DNA of 5,796 nucleotides from Phycisphaerales bacterium (GTDB lineage Bacteria; Planctomycetota; Phycisphaerae; Phycisphaerales; SM1A02), in NCBI GenBank assembly GCA_007127615.1, contig SKZB01000114.1:1-5796 (forward strand), written 5' to 3'. Below are positions 5,686 to 5,796 of this stretch, piece by piece. The translations under genes were made by a program, and so were the position numbers. A model generated the notes under the pieces. It made no database searches, had not been told where the DNA came from, and saw only the letters and a list, made by a program, of their open reading frames with translations. Each line of letters opens with the position of its first letter. Position 1 is the stretch's first letter.

Positions 5686-5725
5686 CCCCAACAAGCCCGC
5701 GGCTCACCCCGAAAGGGCTTGGGGG
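5686..5725. terminator. G+C-rich hairpin, possible terminator or structured element
   Basis: CAAGCCC (5692-5698) pairs with GGGCTTG (5715-5721). CCCC (5686-5689) can extend the stem with GGGG (5722-5725) across a 2-base AA bulge. The loop is 16 bases. No T-tract follows on either strand, so a classical intrinsic terminator is doubtful. It could end a gene lying to the right of the window, or simply reflect the C- and G-tracts around it. Confidence 0.35.
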
Positions 5726-5755
5726 CCTAGGCGATCCGGGCGGTATGCTGCCATG

Positions 5756-5796
5756 ATGGGCAGGGATGGGCAGGGATGGGCAGGGATGGGCAGGGA
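5756..5796. repeat. 10-bp G-rich tandem repeat running off the right edge
   Basis: The unit ATGGGCAGGG is repeated four times without a mismatch (5756-5795), and the next base continues it, so the array extends beyond the window. The plus strand has eight GGG runs separated by two-base loops (CA or AT), matching the sequence rule for a stable G-quadruplex. The unit has no stop codon in any of the six frames, so a repeat-encoded peptide cannot be excluded from this fragment, but no gene start is convincing here. Confidence 0.9.

Larger units (their letters stand above)
5388..5796. other. non-coding, repeat-rich region upstream of the dismutase gene
   Basis: No gene is supported in these 409 bases; open frames here have low-complexity, shadow-like translations and no ribosome binding sites. 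Direct repeats spaced 11-12 bp occur: CCGGCATG at 5492 and 5503, CACGATA at 5554 and 5566, and TTCCG at 5577, 5588, 5599 and 5613. A small hairpin CGAGC-GTTC-GCTCG lies at 5625-5638. C-tracts, a larger hairpin and a 10-bp tandem repeat follow. The dismutase promoter should lie in the left part. TTACCA and CATCAG on the minus strand around 5455-5483 have a 17-base spacing, but the match is too weak to call. Confidence 0.55.

Noticed and set aside
5756..5796. CRISPR array
   Set aside because: The unit is only 10 bp and the copies are directly joined with no spacers, so this is a simple tandem repeat.
5753..5796. Start of a repeat-rich protein gene reading MMGRDGQGWAG...
   Set aside because: There is no Shine-Dalgarno sequence before the ATG, and a 10-bp unit would be read in three shifting phases. 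The frame is open only because the unit has no stop codon.

Overview
The window is high-G+C bacterial DNA carrying part of an aerobic-respiration and oxidative-stress neighbourhood. Four complete genes and one gene cut by the left edge can be supported, and nothing looks mobile. A planctomycete (possibly Phycisphaerae) is my best guess for the source. The reasons are a heme O synthase with COX10-like motifs, a long heme A synthase of the GLAVPDWP type, a DUF3179 protein next to ctaB, a secreted Tat-type superoxide dismutase, and a nucleoredoxin-like protein behind a coiled coil. This assignment is an inference from protein style, not from a marker gene.

Layout. Positions 1-485 (minus) hold the N-terminal part of a membrane-anchored DUF3179 protein. 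It overlaps by 4 bases the stop of ctaB/cyoE (482-1561, minus), the heme O synthase (protoheme IX farnesyltransferase). A 368-base divergent intergenic region (1562-1929) separates ctaB from ctaA/COX15 (1930-3339, plus), the heme A synthase, which has an unusual N-terminal extension of about 145 residues. A 215-base gap follows, with an imperfect palindrome. Then comes a coiled-coil plus thioredoxin-fold protein (3555-4394, plus). It converges on an Fe/Mn superoxide dismutase (4539-5387, minus), and a strong hairpin lies between the two stops. The last 409 bases (5388-5796) appear non-coding. They hold short direct repeats spaced 11-12 bp, C-tracts, hairpins and, at the right edge, a 10-bp G-rich tandem repeat that continues out of the window.

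How the genes fit together. CtaB farnesylates heme B to heme O and CtaA oxidises heme O to heme A, the cofactor of aa3/caa3-type cytochrome c oxidases, so the two divergent genes form the complete heme A branch. The most interesting regulatory signal is a perfect inverted repeat, TGTGAA-N4-TTCACA (1790-1805), between them. It fits the operator of the NADH/NAD+-sensing repressor Rex, and also CRP-type sites. It lies almost exactly in the 17-base spacer of a candidate ctaA promoter. If real, heme A synthesis would be tied to cellular redox state. The thioredoxin-fold protein and the exported dismutase would be consistent with envelope redox and oxygen-toxicity functions beside a respiratory chain, but no direct functional link can be shown from sequence alone.
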